The notes: a model not told the origin generated them from the sequence alone. Numbered from the stretch's first letter, positions 25,144 through 37,641 are shown. The stretch is DNA of 64,000 nt from Membranipora membranacea (GCA_914767715.1 OU612065.1:38256001-38320000), one strand, 5' to 3'. Translations and numbers: made by a program.

Positions 25144-28100
25144 TTACCCTTTGCTCCATCGGGGCCACAGGTTACCGGCAGTCAACTCTGTACACACATC
25201 AGCTCCTCGCCACCAGGACTCTACATTTTTATAGACAGTGGGCTGAGTGACTGTGTCAGCAGCGTGAGCCATCGCGCACAGCCGGCACCAGAAGTATGTG
25301 TTAATATTGTCACCAGTACCCTGCAGAACAAAGATATCAAAGTCTGGATGATGATCTGCTGTTATGAAACTGACACAACTTAGGTCAAAACAATAAAGTG
25401 CCTTAGAATAGGTGATAGTTTCATGAAAAAGAGAGTATTTTTATGAAATTGTCATCTATGCCAAGACACTTTATCGTTGTGGGCTGAAATGTGACTTCCT
25501 CTAAGATACAGACATAAATCAAGTGAGTATTTATATCTATATTATTATAGAGGAAGTTGAGAGGTAGGAGCCATATATTAAAGGATTAGTCATTCCAATT
25601 TTTTGTGTGATGTTGTTATGTTAATGAGATCATTTATGTCCCACAACTCAAATAAAATAAAAGTACTTCTTCTATGATATAGATGTAAATAATCACTTTA
25701 TTTATGTCTGCAGTAGAGGTATTTTTATTTTATTCGAGATGTAGGAGGCATATAAAATAAAGGATCACTCATTACGATTTGATGTTTCTAGTTTTGGAGC
25801 AAGCAAAGTTTATACTACACCCAATCACCCTGCCTAGAAGGAAGTTCATCTAGTGAGATCACACATTTTATTGGTGCTATCTAAGAAACAGATTCAGTTT
25901 GGGATGACAATTCTCAAACCTCAAAACATAGAAATAAGATTTCTAAAAACAGTTAAATTTATCAACCCTCCTTTGCCATTGCCATACTAAGATGCGGTCA
26001 TGACAGAACTAGCTTAACATAAGATTTCTGCAGGTACAACCTACCTTCCATTTGAAGTACTCGTTATATTTTTGATCATCTTTGTCTAATTCATGGAGAT
26101 ATTCTGCTAATTTTTCTGGCGAGTCAAAGTCATCTACATGTATATATGAGTTCTTAGGGGCTGATCTTTTATAGTCATCAGGGTGGGCGCCCATCACGAT
26201 AGGGAGGACGTCATTTCTACAAAACCATTCATATGTCTTTGACCATTAGCCAAGTTAAGTCTGGCAGACTGACTTGGGTACAAGTTTAACAGAAAAATAA
26301 TTTACTCACATCTTTTGATAATCAAAATAATATGCTTACGCCTAATATGAATTCTTGAAGCTTCTATAAAGTCTTGAACAGAGTAGAATAATGCTGTAGC
26401 TCCGATAATTAGAGACCGTTACATCACAAAATCAGTGCTGTTTGATTTTGCTGTATCAGTTTAATTTGTGTCTTGTGTATTGAACTTTAGTACAGTTTAA
26501 GTAGACTCACTTTAATCCGTTTACAAAGAACTTTTCAGTAATATAGTCTTTGCAGTTGGAGTTTTCGAATGCGAGGTAGAATTTGTATTCTGTAGATAGT
26601 AGATTGAAGCATTGATCTCCTGAGTGGCGTGGACAAGACTTGGTACCGCAGGCACCGTATATATCAACCTGTAACAGAGGAGTGAGAATAATCCTACATA
26701 GGAGGGAAATAAAACCTGCAGAAAAAATAACCTGCCTGCTATAGTGTCACATATCAGCCAAGCCTGAACCTGAACTAACTACAGAAACCAACATAACAGG
26801 CATACCCCGCAGGCACCGTGTTATATCAACTACAGAGGAGAAAGAATAACCTGCCTGCATCATTTACACATTATCAGTCAAACCTAACTTCACCGCTAGG
26901 ATAGCGAGGTACTGAAACCATTGTGACAGCCTGGTACCAGCATGTCTATAGGAGGATGTGTGTTGCTGCCCTGAAGTTATTTCATGTATGTGACCCATAG
27001 ACAAACAGTTTAGTCTATGTTGTGATCGATCAATTATCAGCACTGTGTAGAGGTCAAAAGCATGAATTAAATTCTCACCTCAATATATTTGCCAAGTTCT
27101 TGAGCATAGCCCAGTCTGTTGTTCCTTGCACCACAATTCGAGACAAACCACGCTATTTTTTTAGTTTTGCCTGCGGCGTAGTTCTTCTTCAGAGGTAGCT
27201 CTGTAACTGATGAGTTGAAATATGTGAATCTCTCGTAAGGAGCCACCATCGTACTATCACGACGATAAGTAGCTGTCCAGTTAACCTGGTTATTGAATGA
27301 AGACAGGCCAGGAGTGTGGTAGGGTGACTCCAAGAAGAAAATCTAAAGAAAAATTTTTTTCTGAAACAAAACATTTCATACCATAGTGCATTAAATATGA
27401 ACATTACCTAATATCACGATATAGCAAACGACAATCATATTGATATGATTGGGGGGAAGTAGCCCAGATGTGTTCTCAAAGGTCAAATAAACAGTTGACA
27501 ATTTGTTGCGATGCCGATACTGGAAGTTCAGGCCTATCAGTATGCACTATCATTATCAAATGAGCTGGTATCTCGATTACAAACAGGTTGTCATGATTAT
27601 AGAGAGGCACTTCAATCAGATTTAACACCCCAGTAGATCTGCCCTGTCACTAAAGTTCAGTTAGACCAATGATGCTCCAGCCTTAGGCACAGTTTGAGTC
27701 TAACTGGTAGGCATGGTGATGCCTAATAAGACTTGTACACATTTTTATAACCATCATTATATCATGCACTGCTACGTATCATTGATCATTGATCATTGAT
27801 CATTGAGCACAAAGATAATTACCTATGTATTTACTGTCCATTTGGTCAATGTAAATAGGACAATCGTAAAGCTGAAAAAGCCTGTCACAAAGCTTGGTGA
27901 TCACTTAGCTTTATCAGTTTGACTTACCATCCATATCTGTCCGGGAGGGCGGACCCCGCCGGGCGTAGATAGATGATTTTGCCACAGGATGACATCGGCA
28001 CTGCTTGTTGCCCCTCGACTAGCAGTCAGCTCACACTGATCGACTGGACACTTCTGTCTAGTGAATGACGACCTTCCAGACTGCATACCGTCCCTCAAAC

Positions 28101-30235
28101 CAGTGTAGACTAGAATCTTCTTCATGGGACGAGGAGGAGAGTCGGGTGGTAGGTCAGCCAGCCCGTAACGCATCTGAGAAATAATCCTATCATCTTCTGG
28201 ATGAGCAGCATCTGGCCATATCCATGAACTATCGTCTAAATAATACATGTAACTATTTATACAATATGTATCGGGATTTGGTGGTTTGGAGTTTAAAACG
28301 ATCATCACAGCTAGGCACAATTCCAATCCGCTGCTAGTTTAAGCTGGATAGCTTGTAGAAGCATTTCATTATCAACCACGTTTGGGAAAGTGCTTGATAA
28401 TGAAATGCCTCTACCAGCATCCCGCCACCGTTTGAGTGCTTAAACTAATCTGCTGCATCCAGTATGTCATGTCAAAAGTACTATTATTTGTAAACTAACG
28501 ACAATAGACAGATTTACCCTAATCAATCGGTGACCTAGAGGACACACATAACTCAGAGAATGTTACAAAATCAGGACGCTGATTAATCTCTTCCCATTCT
28601 CAACAGGCACAACTAGCTGTCAATGCAATGCTAATCTATAAAAATATGAGAGTAAATTTTAAATCATTGAGATTGAGGATTAAATAATCAGAGGACAGTA
28701 AAATTTTTTTTCAAATAGAGACATGGAGAACAAACATATTGTTGAGCAGAGGTATCTGCCAATCACAGCTCTTTACCTCAAATGCATCAGTTTGGTAGAT
28801 TCTGACTACCTAAATAAACAAGCTGACAACATAAAATAGTTGGGATAAATAGTTTTCAAAAGAGTTGGGACAAATCTCTTGATGTGATAACTGATAGCAT
28901 GTAATGGATCAGCTGTGTGAAAACAATGTAATTTTTAAGCATTCCATCAGAATTTGTATCTCTCTTGTAACAAATGAAGCGTGAGAGATATTTATTACAC
29001 CACCAGCTTAAAGGTGGGGCGTAGGATAACAATGCACATTATCATTTATGCCTAACCATGAAAAATTAATCGGAGCATATCCAAGTTAACTTTATAAGTA
29101 ATCACTTTTTTTTTTATTTAGGCGCTCTCCAGCAATCTTTACATGAATATAATGATACATATACAGATACATATGAGATCGATGATACGTGGTACAAGAT
29201 ATTCCTATGAGGCTCAAAATGGAGGTGAAATCTTTTAAGACCGTATGTGATGTTTGGATATGGATGAAAAATATGCACAAAATTTATATCAGGTTCACAA
29301 CAAACAACTCTTCCGAGTCCAACACCAAAATTGCACCATAGTATAACAATGCATAATTGTTGGCATTTTTTCACAGATAAATCGTTGCAACATATCTAAA
29401 TAAATTTCAATGCACTCTTTTCAACACTAGCAAAAAAAGTCCTAGAGTTTTACTCACTGTGATAGTAGTCAGTAAATTGCTGCGGTTTCCTCATCAGTGT
29501 GTCGACATAAGTCCGCTGAGCACCGGACGGAGATTTGTTCTTAGGAGATTTATCAGCGGGTTTATTTGCAGATGGTTTTTCAGATACAGGGTTGGTGTTT
29601 TGATCATCAGGTTTAGCTATTGTTTCGTGAAAGTCAGTTTGATCCTCTTGCCCATGTTTAACAGGAAATACTCTCGGTTTAACTAAAAGACAGATTGATA
29701 AACAATTATTAGATGATTAGAATGAAAGCCAATGTGGCATATGGGAGCCGATGTGATGTATATATATATTTTTTTATACATTTTTATATTCCTCGTATTT
29801 TAAATAGTGGTTATAAGTAATGTTGAGACAGTAGGCCTGTGATAAGAGGACGTAAGAGAAAACAGATCCAGATTCGATTCTTTATTTGAACCATCTGATC
29901 ATCTTTTTACCAGGCATTTTATTCCACCAGCACACTTTTAAAACTTTTGTTATGCACATTCACTTTCATACCTATGAACTACAGTGAGTTGTAGAGATTA
30001 ACCACTGTCATAATTAATGAATCGAAAACGTACCTCCTGACAGAATTTAAAAATCCATCAAACCACCACTATAACAACACAATATATTTCACATGACTTT
30101 TTATAGACACTTACAGTCCCGTAGTTCTTTAGGACGATTATCTTTGGAGATGTTGTATAACACTTGTATGACTAGAATATAAGTTAACACGATCGCACCA
30201 GCAACCTTCAGCAACCTCCATATCACTTTGTTCAT
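25144..30235 (-). CDS. Alpha-1,3-fucosyltransferase (GT10), Golgi type II membrane enzyme
   Basis: Transfers fucose from GDP-fucose to GlcNAc-containing acceptors of glycoproteins or glycolipids in the Golgi lumen. Seven minus-strand exons with agreeing phases: 30235-30115, 29682-29458, 28235-27928, 27342-27079, 26668-26511, 26216-26045 and 25320-25144, giving 474 aa. Residues about 11-27 (VAGAIVLTYILVIQVLY) form the signal anchor. A Pro/Lys/Ser-rich stem follows to about residue 115. The catalytic region contains the GT10 hallmarks NWTATYRRDS, KKIAWFVSNCGARNNR, VDIYGACG and the donor-binding FYLAFENSNCKDYITEKFF (residues 336-354), then VLPIVMGA. The Cys-rich C-terminus has FWCRLCAM and ESWWRGADVC, as in invertebrate FucT enzymes. 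The subtype (FUT3-7/9-like or core FucTA-like) cannot be fixed here, so no symbol is given. Confidence 0.95.
25490..25790. repeat. Diverged tandem duplication, last fucosyltransferase intron
   Basis: Two diverged direct copies about 178 bases apart. Both contain a tract like GACATAAAT...AGTATTTAT and then GTAGGAG(C/G)CATAT...AAAGGAT(T/C)A. They account for most of the 5' half of the intron sequence between 25320 and 26045. Confidence 0.65.
26800..26885. repeat. Partial duplication of an exon-intron boundary of the fucosyltransferase
   Basis: This intronic stretch (CCGCAGGCACCGTG, then ATATCAAC, then ACAGAGGAG and AGAATAACCTGCCTGC) repeats 26647-26745, which spans the start of the exon at 26668 and its upstream acceptor. 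The copy thus carries a decoy of the VDIYGACG coding segment with a neighbouring AG. It lacks the rest of the exon. Confidence 0.8.
27779..27807. repeat. ATTGATC microsatellite, 4 units
   Basis: Four consecutive ATTGATC/ATCATTG heptamers in the fucosyltransferase intron below 27928. Perfect copies. Confidence 0.85.
28333..28447. repeat. Hairpin element, fucosyltransferase intron 2
   Basis: GTAGAAGCATTTCATTATCAA and TTGATAATGAAATGCCTCTAC are nearly complementary, and outside them AGTTTAAGC pairs with GCTTAAACT. This is an inverted-repeat element of about 110 bp, about 100 bases upstream of the exon starting at 28235. Confidence 0.8.
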
Positions 30236-30425
30236 TTTTCCAGCTAATTTTTCAATACATCACAATCCTTCCTGCTAATACACAATATACATCAGATACA
30301 TATAGTAAAACTATCATTCCTAGTTTGCAGGTTTTTAAAGAGATATGGGGATGCAACGCCTAAAACAATCGTCGTTACATCCCCAAGTCGCGCGGTAGAG
30401 TTTGATGTGGTGGGTTCTTGACAGC

Positions 30426-30452
30426 AAGGAGTTGGAGAACTAACTCCTTGGT
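30426..30452. repeat. CAAGGAGTT palindrome
   Basis: CAAGGAGTT and AACTCCTTG flank an 8-base loop. The same arms occur at 56974-57000, and a partial form lies at 38724-38740. Confidence 0.7.
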
Positions 30453-30473
30453 GGACGGTGGATGGCCTTTTAA

Positions 30474-30530
30474 CTAGAGATGTGTGGCAGATGGCCATTT
30501 ACCGGACACATTTTTAGCACAAGACAGGCT
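30474..30530 (+). repeat. Short dispersed repeat, copy 1
   Basis: Contains AGAGATGTGTGGC, GCCATTTACCGG and ACATTTTTAGCACAA in the same order and spacing as the segment at 32196-32255. About 50 bases match with a handful of differences. Confidence 0.75.
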
Positions 30531-31516
30531 ACCCCAAAAGGGAAGTTGACCAAAAGATTTCTTACTTGCATTATTAATGACATAATGATTATTATCATGA
30601 TAATGATCATAAATAATGCATTGACTACAACACAACAGTAACAGAACAAACATAAGAAACAACATGTATTTTACTCCCTGAAAATGTATGAAGTTTAGAA
30701 GTAAGTAATGTCAAGAAATCTTATTTTAGGTCTACCTACTTCTTACTTACTACCAAGGAGCAAAAGACTCTTTGCTAATCCCATCTTTGAGTAAGTAAAA
30801 CCAAGGACCTACTCCTAGCTAGACTAGAGGCCTTGGACTGGTAAAGTAAAACTAAAAATGCTCAGTCAGTCAATCAACTCAATGTTGTCATTTCTTTCTG
30901 TTCTGCTACACTTTTACATAGTTCTTGATATGATACACACAGTTGCATGGCTTATATGTGATGATACTCACTAGTTTCCTTCTCTAGCTTTCTTTAGTGG
31001 TAAGAAATGGCATTTCCTTGTATAGTGTCTACAGCAAAAGAAAAGGAACAAAACTCAGAGGAAAATGTATAGCAACCTTGGCAAAAGATCTGCAAAATAT
31101 AAGTCTTTTAGGAATACGGTGGGCTTACAAAACCACCCAACCATACTATTAGATTTTTGGTTTGTGTAGCAATGATACTCCGTTTTAGAATATTCCGGTT
31201 TTGAAATATTGCATTACTCAATAGTTTAACTGATTTTGCAATTCCTGTTTTTACTAATATTTATTTTTACATCACCACTTTCCCCTAGCTCAGCTTACTC
31301 CACTTAACTTACTGAGGAAGCTATAATACTGTTCACAAACCCATAGCAACATAAAAGAACTGAGATGAAACATTCTGTCAACCACTCCTCCATAGGACAT
31401 TTAAATTACCAGGAGGGGGCCTGCATTAGTGCCTAGACCTCTCATCTGTCTCTGTACTATACTTTACTAACTAAGTCAAGTGGTTGATACTGGACATAGA
31501 ACAGATGCCGAGGGAC

Positions 31517-31640
31517 TTGCAAGCCATGGGCCCCTGGAACTTACATGTCTTTACTTTGCCAATGTCCACTATCAACCACCCAAAAATAGTGGACATTTGC
31601 AAAGTAAAGACATGTAAGTCCCAGGGGCCCATGTTGCAAG
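31517..31640. repeat. Long hairpin with 55-base arms
   Basis: The left arm starts CTTGCAAGCCATGGGCCCCT at 31517 and is complementary, with a few differences, to the right arm ending at 31640. The loop is about 13 bases, ATCAACCACCCAA. Flanking GTGGTTGATA and GATCAACCAC may extend the inverted repeat outward. Confidence 0.88.
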
Positions 31641-31827
31641 CCAGTGTTACACTCTGTTTTCCCAGAATCTTCTATGATCAACCACATCACTACTATATAT
31701 ATATAGCCAATGACTTATAATATACTTATATATGACTTATTATATAATAATAAATATTTTATTATGCATTACCATTAGGCTTCACTATTTTCCTATGCTA
31801 CTGTTAAATTAATGGCATTTTTGGGGA

Positions 31828-32112
31828 CCATCTGCTGCGCTAAGAACCCATCCAGATGCCTATCCAGTGGTTGCCAAATAGGCATCCGGTAGGCACTTGG
31901 ACAACCGCAGGATGCCAAATAGGCATCCGGTTGCCTAAAAGTCATCCGGACACTATTATGACAGAGGTAGATTGGTTTCTAACAGAGGAGGACGGATTGT
32001 AGACACTTGTCATCAAATCAACGAACCCAGCCGGATGCCTGTTTGGCATCTACCGGATGCCGACCGGTCAACCACCGGTTGCTAAATGGGCAAACAGATG
32101 GGTTTGTGACAG
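31828..32112 (-). repeat. Dispersed repeat, copy B (inverted relative of 14.1 kb element)
   Basis: Starts TGCTGCGCTAAGA, the reverse complement of the right end of the copy at 14112-14385, and contains the same AAATAGGCATCCGGT subrepeats and a middle region with TTTCTAACAGAGGAGGA. The ends and interior order fit one element inserted in the opposite orientation, then diverged. Confidence 0.8.
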
Positions 32113-32195
32113 TCACACTTTGAGATTGGTTCAAGGTGAAATGGATGGCCAGTAAGCACTGCCGGACGGGAATTCGCCATAAGCGGTTGGCCCTT

Positions 32196-32255
32196 TGACA
32201 GAGATGTGTGGCGGACAGCCATTTACCGGGTACATTTTTAGCACAACACCATCTA
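32196..32255 (+). repeat. Short dispersed repeat, copy 2
   Basis: Matches 30474-30530 over about 50 bases, in the same orientation. It lies directly beyond dispersed repeat copy B. Confidence 0.75.
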
Positions 32256-32393
32256 CTAGAGAGCTGCAAGCCCCAGGCAAATGGACACGCGTCAGTGTCC
32301 TCATTTTGCATGTTCTGCTAGTCATTATTACACAAAAAGTCCTGTTCTATATGGGCAGTCGAATCCAACACTCAGGAGTTCTGAAACATGTAG

Positions 32394-32522
32394 CAGGTGC
32401 TGTATGAGACATGTCTTACAGCACTCTAAAACAATGTTTTTATGGGTGTAAGTATACTGTATTGTATTTGAGAACATTGCTGTAGAGGCCTTGAGCGCTG
32501 TAAGACATGTCCCATACAGCAC
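32394..32522. repeat. MITE-like element with GTGCTGTATGAGACATGTC ends
   Basis: Terminal inverted repeats of about 27 bases: GTGCTGTATGAGACATGTCT at the left and the complement of it, ending CATACAGCAC, at the right. About 70 bases lie between. No coding capacity. Confidence 0.8.
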
Positions 32523-32734
32523 TTTCCACATGTCTTACAACACCCATTGCCAGCGATGGTTTTAATGCCCATTCAGGACAGCATTCTGTAGTAGTGTCTC
32601 ACAACACTACACTAAAAATCAAGGAAGGACAGTCAATCATTGCCAGAGTTTTGGAGTAGCAGTGGGACTGGTTTCAATTTGAACAGTCACTAGCATGGTC
32701 ACTAAAATCTGTCGTTAAATAGTAATTTATATAA

Positions 32735-32841
32735 GATTAATCAATAACCATAGTGAAGGTAGCAACTGATTCAATTCAGTCGTTAGCAGCAGATTTTAAC
32801 AACCGTCATGAGTAGCACTAAAACCATGGTTATTGAATCAC
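32735..32841. repeat. Inverted-repeat element with AATAACCATAGT ends
   Basis: TCAATAACCATAGT at the left and ACCATGGTTATTGA at the right form imperfect ends of an element of about 100 bp. Confidence 0.65.
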
Positions 32842-33245
32842 TTTTTATGACAACTTGTCTTGCATTTGCATAGGAGCACCGCACAAATTAATTTCCTATG
32901 TTTTCTATACAATCTGCATGACATTGTGCATAACACAATGCTATGAGTGAATGACTAGCTAGTGACTGCTCTAATTGATACTGGTCTCTTTGGTTCTTAT
33001 GACCGATGTGTAATAGTCTACTGCTCTTGATGAATATAAATTGGTAATTTACCTCACTTTTTATTTAAGTGGTAGTAGTTCAAAGCAGGTCATCATTAAC
33101 ATTCAGTCTCAAGTGAGGCACCTCTGTTTCATACATACATGGCAAGCCTCATCAATTTTATTGAGACTCTGACTTTAGGCCAATTTAGGGCCTCTTCCCT
33201 ACCTAGTCCCTTTTCATTGTAATGACAAAGTTTCTCATTTCCAGG

Positions 33246-36200
33246 ATGGATTGTCAGCCCATATTGATGGCAGCTGGAATAGGAGAGAGGCTAGCTCCAC
33301 TCAGCGACAAGTCAGCTAAATGCCTGATACCGATAGGGAACATTCCTATGCTGTGGTACCCACTAAGGTCACTTGATTTGTGTGGCTTCAAAGGTTAGCT
33401 GTTGTAATCACAGTTCATTCTTTCTTTTGCATGCATGAATCTCAAAGCTTTACAGTTACGCCTGGTTATTATAATTAGCAGTGGATAAGGATAAATTGTA
33501 GTGGATATATATACAGATTCCAGTCTATATTTTGGCTATAAAATATATTCTTGTTACAGATGTCATTATAATTGTAAGACAACAATGGGAATCAAGGGTA
33601 AAGACAACTCTCGACAATATGCAGAAAAGAGTGCCATGGAAAACTTCTGGGTTTTCCTACAGATTTCACATCATCCCCAATATTGAGGATGAAGGGACAG
33701 CTGCAACATTACTCAAAGTAGCTCAAAAGGAAATGGTGAGTGAAATATAAAAACCCTCTTTTTAAGTGTGAATTTATTGGCATCATTAGAAGTCATGCAA
33801 TACAGCGGGAAAAAAGGGCTTTATGTTGGATATTCGCATTTAAATGCGGTTGATATTTACCCGACTAGAAATTTCAACAATGAGTCTTGTGAAAGCAATT
33901 TTGTACTGACGCACCAATGATTTCTCCTTTCAGTATGTGAGGACAACTCCCAAAGGTTTCCTGTGTCTAAGTAGTCAGTATTTTTTCTGCTACTGATTTT
34001 TTGATCACTGTTTATTTCTGTCTTTTTTAGAAAAATTTACTGGTAGTGAGCTGTGACTTGATAACCAACATCCCAATTAAGGTTTTACTGGACCGTCACT
34101 CCATGCACAATTCCTCCGTGACGTGCCTGATGAAAAGACAAACTAAGCCAGATGGACCAACACCAGGAGTCAAGTCTAAAAGCACTGCCAAAGGTATTCT
34201 TTACAAATCCAACTGCTTGTCACTGTTGTTTCTAGGAATAATATACAATTGATTTGGTGGCATTGGTCAGTTACAAGAAATGCTTTCTTTATGATTCTGG
34301 GCAATGAAAAGTTGCTAACTACTACGTAAGCTGCATTTTCCCATCGGCTACTTGAAAAATATTGTTTACTGTCTACAAATACTAAACTGACACATTGTAT
34401 AATATATGGTCAAATCGATAATTCCTTGCATAGTTGAATGTATTCCCAATAGTGACTGATGATGATGATGACTGATAAACTAATCTGAATATGAAATATA
34501 TTTTTTAATTCATGCTATTTACGTTTCAGAAAATAATATAGTGGGTATGGATGAGACAGATGGTAGATTAGTGTTTGTGTATGCGGAGGCAGATCACGAA
34601 GATAATATACCAGTCACAGATACAATGTTACTAAGGCATCCATGTCTCAGTATAACATCACAGCTGGAGGACTGTCACATATACTGTATATCTAACTCAT
34701 CACTAAATAGTGAAAAATGTCGCAAGTATGTCTATATCGCTATAATAAGTAAAAACCACTGAAGTTATGACTGTTAAGTCTGCATGGCGAATAATTCATC
34801 CATCATTGTTGGGAATTCCTTCAACAGATGTTATGGGTGTCAGGGTTTTCTCTGACTGCCAAGTGTGATTATATTATATTGCATGTTAAGAAAAACAAGC
34901 ATTTAACGTTTTTTTGTGAATGATTGGATGTTGCCTTCATGTTTGACCAGCCAACTACGGTCGGCATTAGGTATAGTGTATTACATACAATATGCATTCA
35001 GTTCAACCCTAAATATATAAATATATGTATAACATATAAGTATTTATATGTTACACTTATCTTATATTTAATTAAATTAAACTAATGAATTATATTTTTA
35101 CAGGTTCACATCACTACAATCTGAACTCATACCTCATGTAATCTCTCAACAATTTGATACTACAGACTCTGATAAGACTGAAGGTAAGACATCTCAGAAC
35201 TTGTTGTTCAAGAATAAAATCAACAAAACGGGAAAATGATCATATTAATCCACATCTCTGTCTTATTTAACAAAACTATAATACCACCTACTTATAAAAC
35301 ATGGATACTTCTTTGACACAAGAAACAATATTCCATATAATTTACGTTCAATAATCAATTATAGATCATTCAAACTCAATTTTTCGTCATCTTGATTGAA
35401 AGTTTTTGGTTTTTTTTTCCCTTTTTTTGTTTTCTTAGAAGGCTGATTTTGTAAAACATTCCCATCAAATGAAAATTATGCCAATAAAGTTAAAAAAAAA
35501 AATATATATATGTTGTATGTTGTTAAATTTGACTGTAGATGACGAAGATGTTCTATGTATGGATCTCGTCACTAAGCTCTCCTCATGGACTGACCACTCA
35601 GGTGATATGGAAGGTCCTTATCATGATACTAAAACTCGCTGTTATGTGCACATAGCTGAACCTGATATGCTCTGTCTGCGGGCCAACACACTAGCTGACT
35701 ACTATGAGGCAAATAAACAGGTATAAACAAAACATACCTCATGTTGTTCCAGTTGATGCACTAGTAATGTAGACCATTTCTCTAGCGATTTGATTGGAAC
35801 GACTATCCAATATATTAATTCACCTTGCAGTCTAGCTGTCTGTCTATAATAGATTTTAGGTTAGAAAGGACCCTGACTAGGATAGTCAACCCATAGATTT
35901 CTAATATAAACCTGTGATTTTTGTATTATTTTTTACAGATTGGAATGTATGGGAAATATTTTGGATTGACAGACTTTTACAAAGTGCCACCAGGTGTTAA
36001 ACGTAGCCAGGTTAGTAATCCTATCTCAAGCAAAACACTTCAAAGGGTATTAACATTACTTATATATTAGTAAATTCACTAAATATAATTTCAGCCTATC
36101 ATCAATTTAACTCTGTATAATTTTATCTTTTTGGAGAGTTTTCTCCCCTCCGATTTTCATAGAGGGGCAACTCTGATATCAACTTGTGTAGTTTGATACC

Positions 36201-37116
36201 CTCACACACTCACTTTGTTTTTTTCTCGGTGGTATATACTGCTTTCACTTTCCCATGTAAACAGATGGATATTTATTTTCCAGGCTGGTCCAGACAGCCA
36301 GATAGGAGATGATCTCATGATAGGCGATAAAAGCTCTGTTAAAAAGTCTATGGTAGGGAGCAGATGTCAGATAGGCGAGAGGGTGAAGATCGTCAACTCT
36401 ATTATAATGGATAATGTTAAAATTAAAGATGGGTAAGTCATGGTTATATTCTATCATAATGATGAGCCACTCTAGGTCTAATGTGACCCCTAAGTCTACT
36501 AGGAAAGCTTCCACCCTGACCCGACCTACCAAGTTGAATTATTATTTTCTGTATGATGGTTTAATTCAATTTAAACTTTTGTGCTTCAGAAAAATTGTGT
36601 ACGTAGCTATCATCGTAATCTATATTGAATTTATCACTCACAGGTCTATAGTACAGACTTGTATTATCTGTGAAAACTCTACAGTTGAAGAGAAGGCTGA
36701 GCTGAAGGAATGTATCATTGGTGCTAAACAAACTGTAGAACCTGGAGGTGAGTTGTACTGTCTACTAAGGCCACTGCCTCATCTTATAATTTGGCACAGC
36801 AGAAAATATGTTTTAGTTTTGAAATTGCATTATTTTCAATGCTGCAAATATTTAATATAATCATTATGGTGTTTAACATGTCTAGCGGCACAAATAGACA
36901 GCAGTGTCCCAACAAGCTCTCAAAGATCGGCCAACCGAGTTGAATTTAGTTGTTTGGTGCTAAGATCCATGCTTACTCCCTCATGTTTTTACTTCTGCTG
37001 AGTGCTATTACTGAGATTGAGTGCAGTACAAGTACATGGTTGACTCCCTATTATTCTTTGTAGGTAATTTCAAGAATGAGGTACTGGCTGACGATGACGA
37101 TGAATTTAATATTTGA
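33246..37116 (+). CDS. EIF2B3: Translation initiation factor eIF2B, gamma subunit
   Basis: The gamma subunit forms, with epsilon, the catalytic module of eIF2B, the guanine nucleotide exchange factor of eIF2 in the cytosol. Ten exons with agreeing phases: 33246-33393, 33560-33735, 34031-34193, 34530-34725, 35104-35183, 35539-35720, 35939-36010, 36284-36432, 36644-36747 and 37064-37116. They encode 440 aa; human EIF2B3 is 452. The N-terminal nucleotidyltransferase-like fold is seen in ILMAAGIGERLAPLSDKSAK, CLIPIGNIPMLWYPL, IIIVRQQWESRV and LLVVSCDLITN. The C-terminal left-handed beta-helix repeats appear in IGDDLMIGDKSSVKKSMVG, IGERVKIVNSIIMDNVKI and STVEEKAELKECIIGA. The protein ends in an acidic DDDDEFNI tail. 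An acceptor AG one base before the ATG implies a spliced 5' leader. The conserved pseudo-pyrophosphorylase motif retains G-x-G-x-R-L geometry only partly, as usual for gamma. Confidence 0.96.
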
Positions 37117-37230
37117 TCTGACTAGCACATATTCTGCTTAGGTCGAGCAGACCGGTGTTGGGTTAGAATTATCCCCTGTTATAAGAATTATCCCCAATCA
37201 ATGTTTACTGTTTTTGACTAGGGGATATGG

Positions 37231-37236
37231 AATAAA
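37231..37236 (+). terminator. Probable EIF2B3 polyadenylation signal
   Basis: AATAAA 115 bases after the EIF2B3 stop codon, followed by a T-rich stretch. The position is typical for a short 3' untranslated region. Confidence 0.55.
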
Positions 37237-37641
37237 CATTTTTTTGTTAACGTCTTTCAATGCGTCATGCTTCCAATTTGTCAGGTTAAATCTGCTCGGC
37301 AGAATGTAAATGATAGCGAACATGCTGTCTTCAAACTATGGCTTTGAAAAGCATTTCCACTTCAAGATTTGTTTTTTGTGTGGCATTCCTTATGCAGACA
37401 GATGGAATACCATCATATTGTAATGATGGCCAATGGAAGTTTGAAGATCTTTCTATACACTTGTCTGAAATCAAATACAATATAGAGACTTAGCAAAATA
37501 CATTTTTATTTTCAATTGAACTAGAATGAACGCAATACTAAAGTGCACTTCTATAATAATTATGTACATATACATAGGCTCAGGTAATGTAACCATGTTC
37601 TGGTAAATAATGATGACTATTGATTTTATGTGTCAGTCCAG

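Larger units (their letters stand above)
30236..33244. promoter_or_regulatory. Repeat-rich divergent intergenic space, fucosyltransferase to EIF2B3
   Basis: About 3 kb between two divergent gene starts. It must contain both promoters, but most of the recognisable content is repeats: hairpins at 30426-30452, 31517-31640, 32394-32522 and 32735-32840, a short duplicated segment at 30474-30530 and 32196-32255, and a dispersed element at 31828-32112. No coding exon is supported. Confidence 0.6.

Noticed and set aside
29459-29686. Plus-strand open frame of 75 codons
   Set aside because: It is the complement of the fucosyltransferase stem exon at 29682-29458, whose minus-strand frame joins neighbours in phase.
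32018-32325. Minus-strand open frames of 97 and 64 codons
   Set aside because: They lie within the dispersed repeat and short repeat at 31.8-32.26 kb and show no transposase or other domain.
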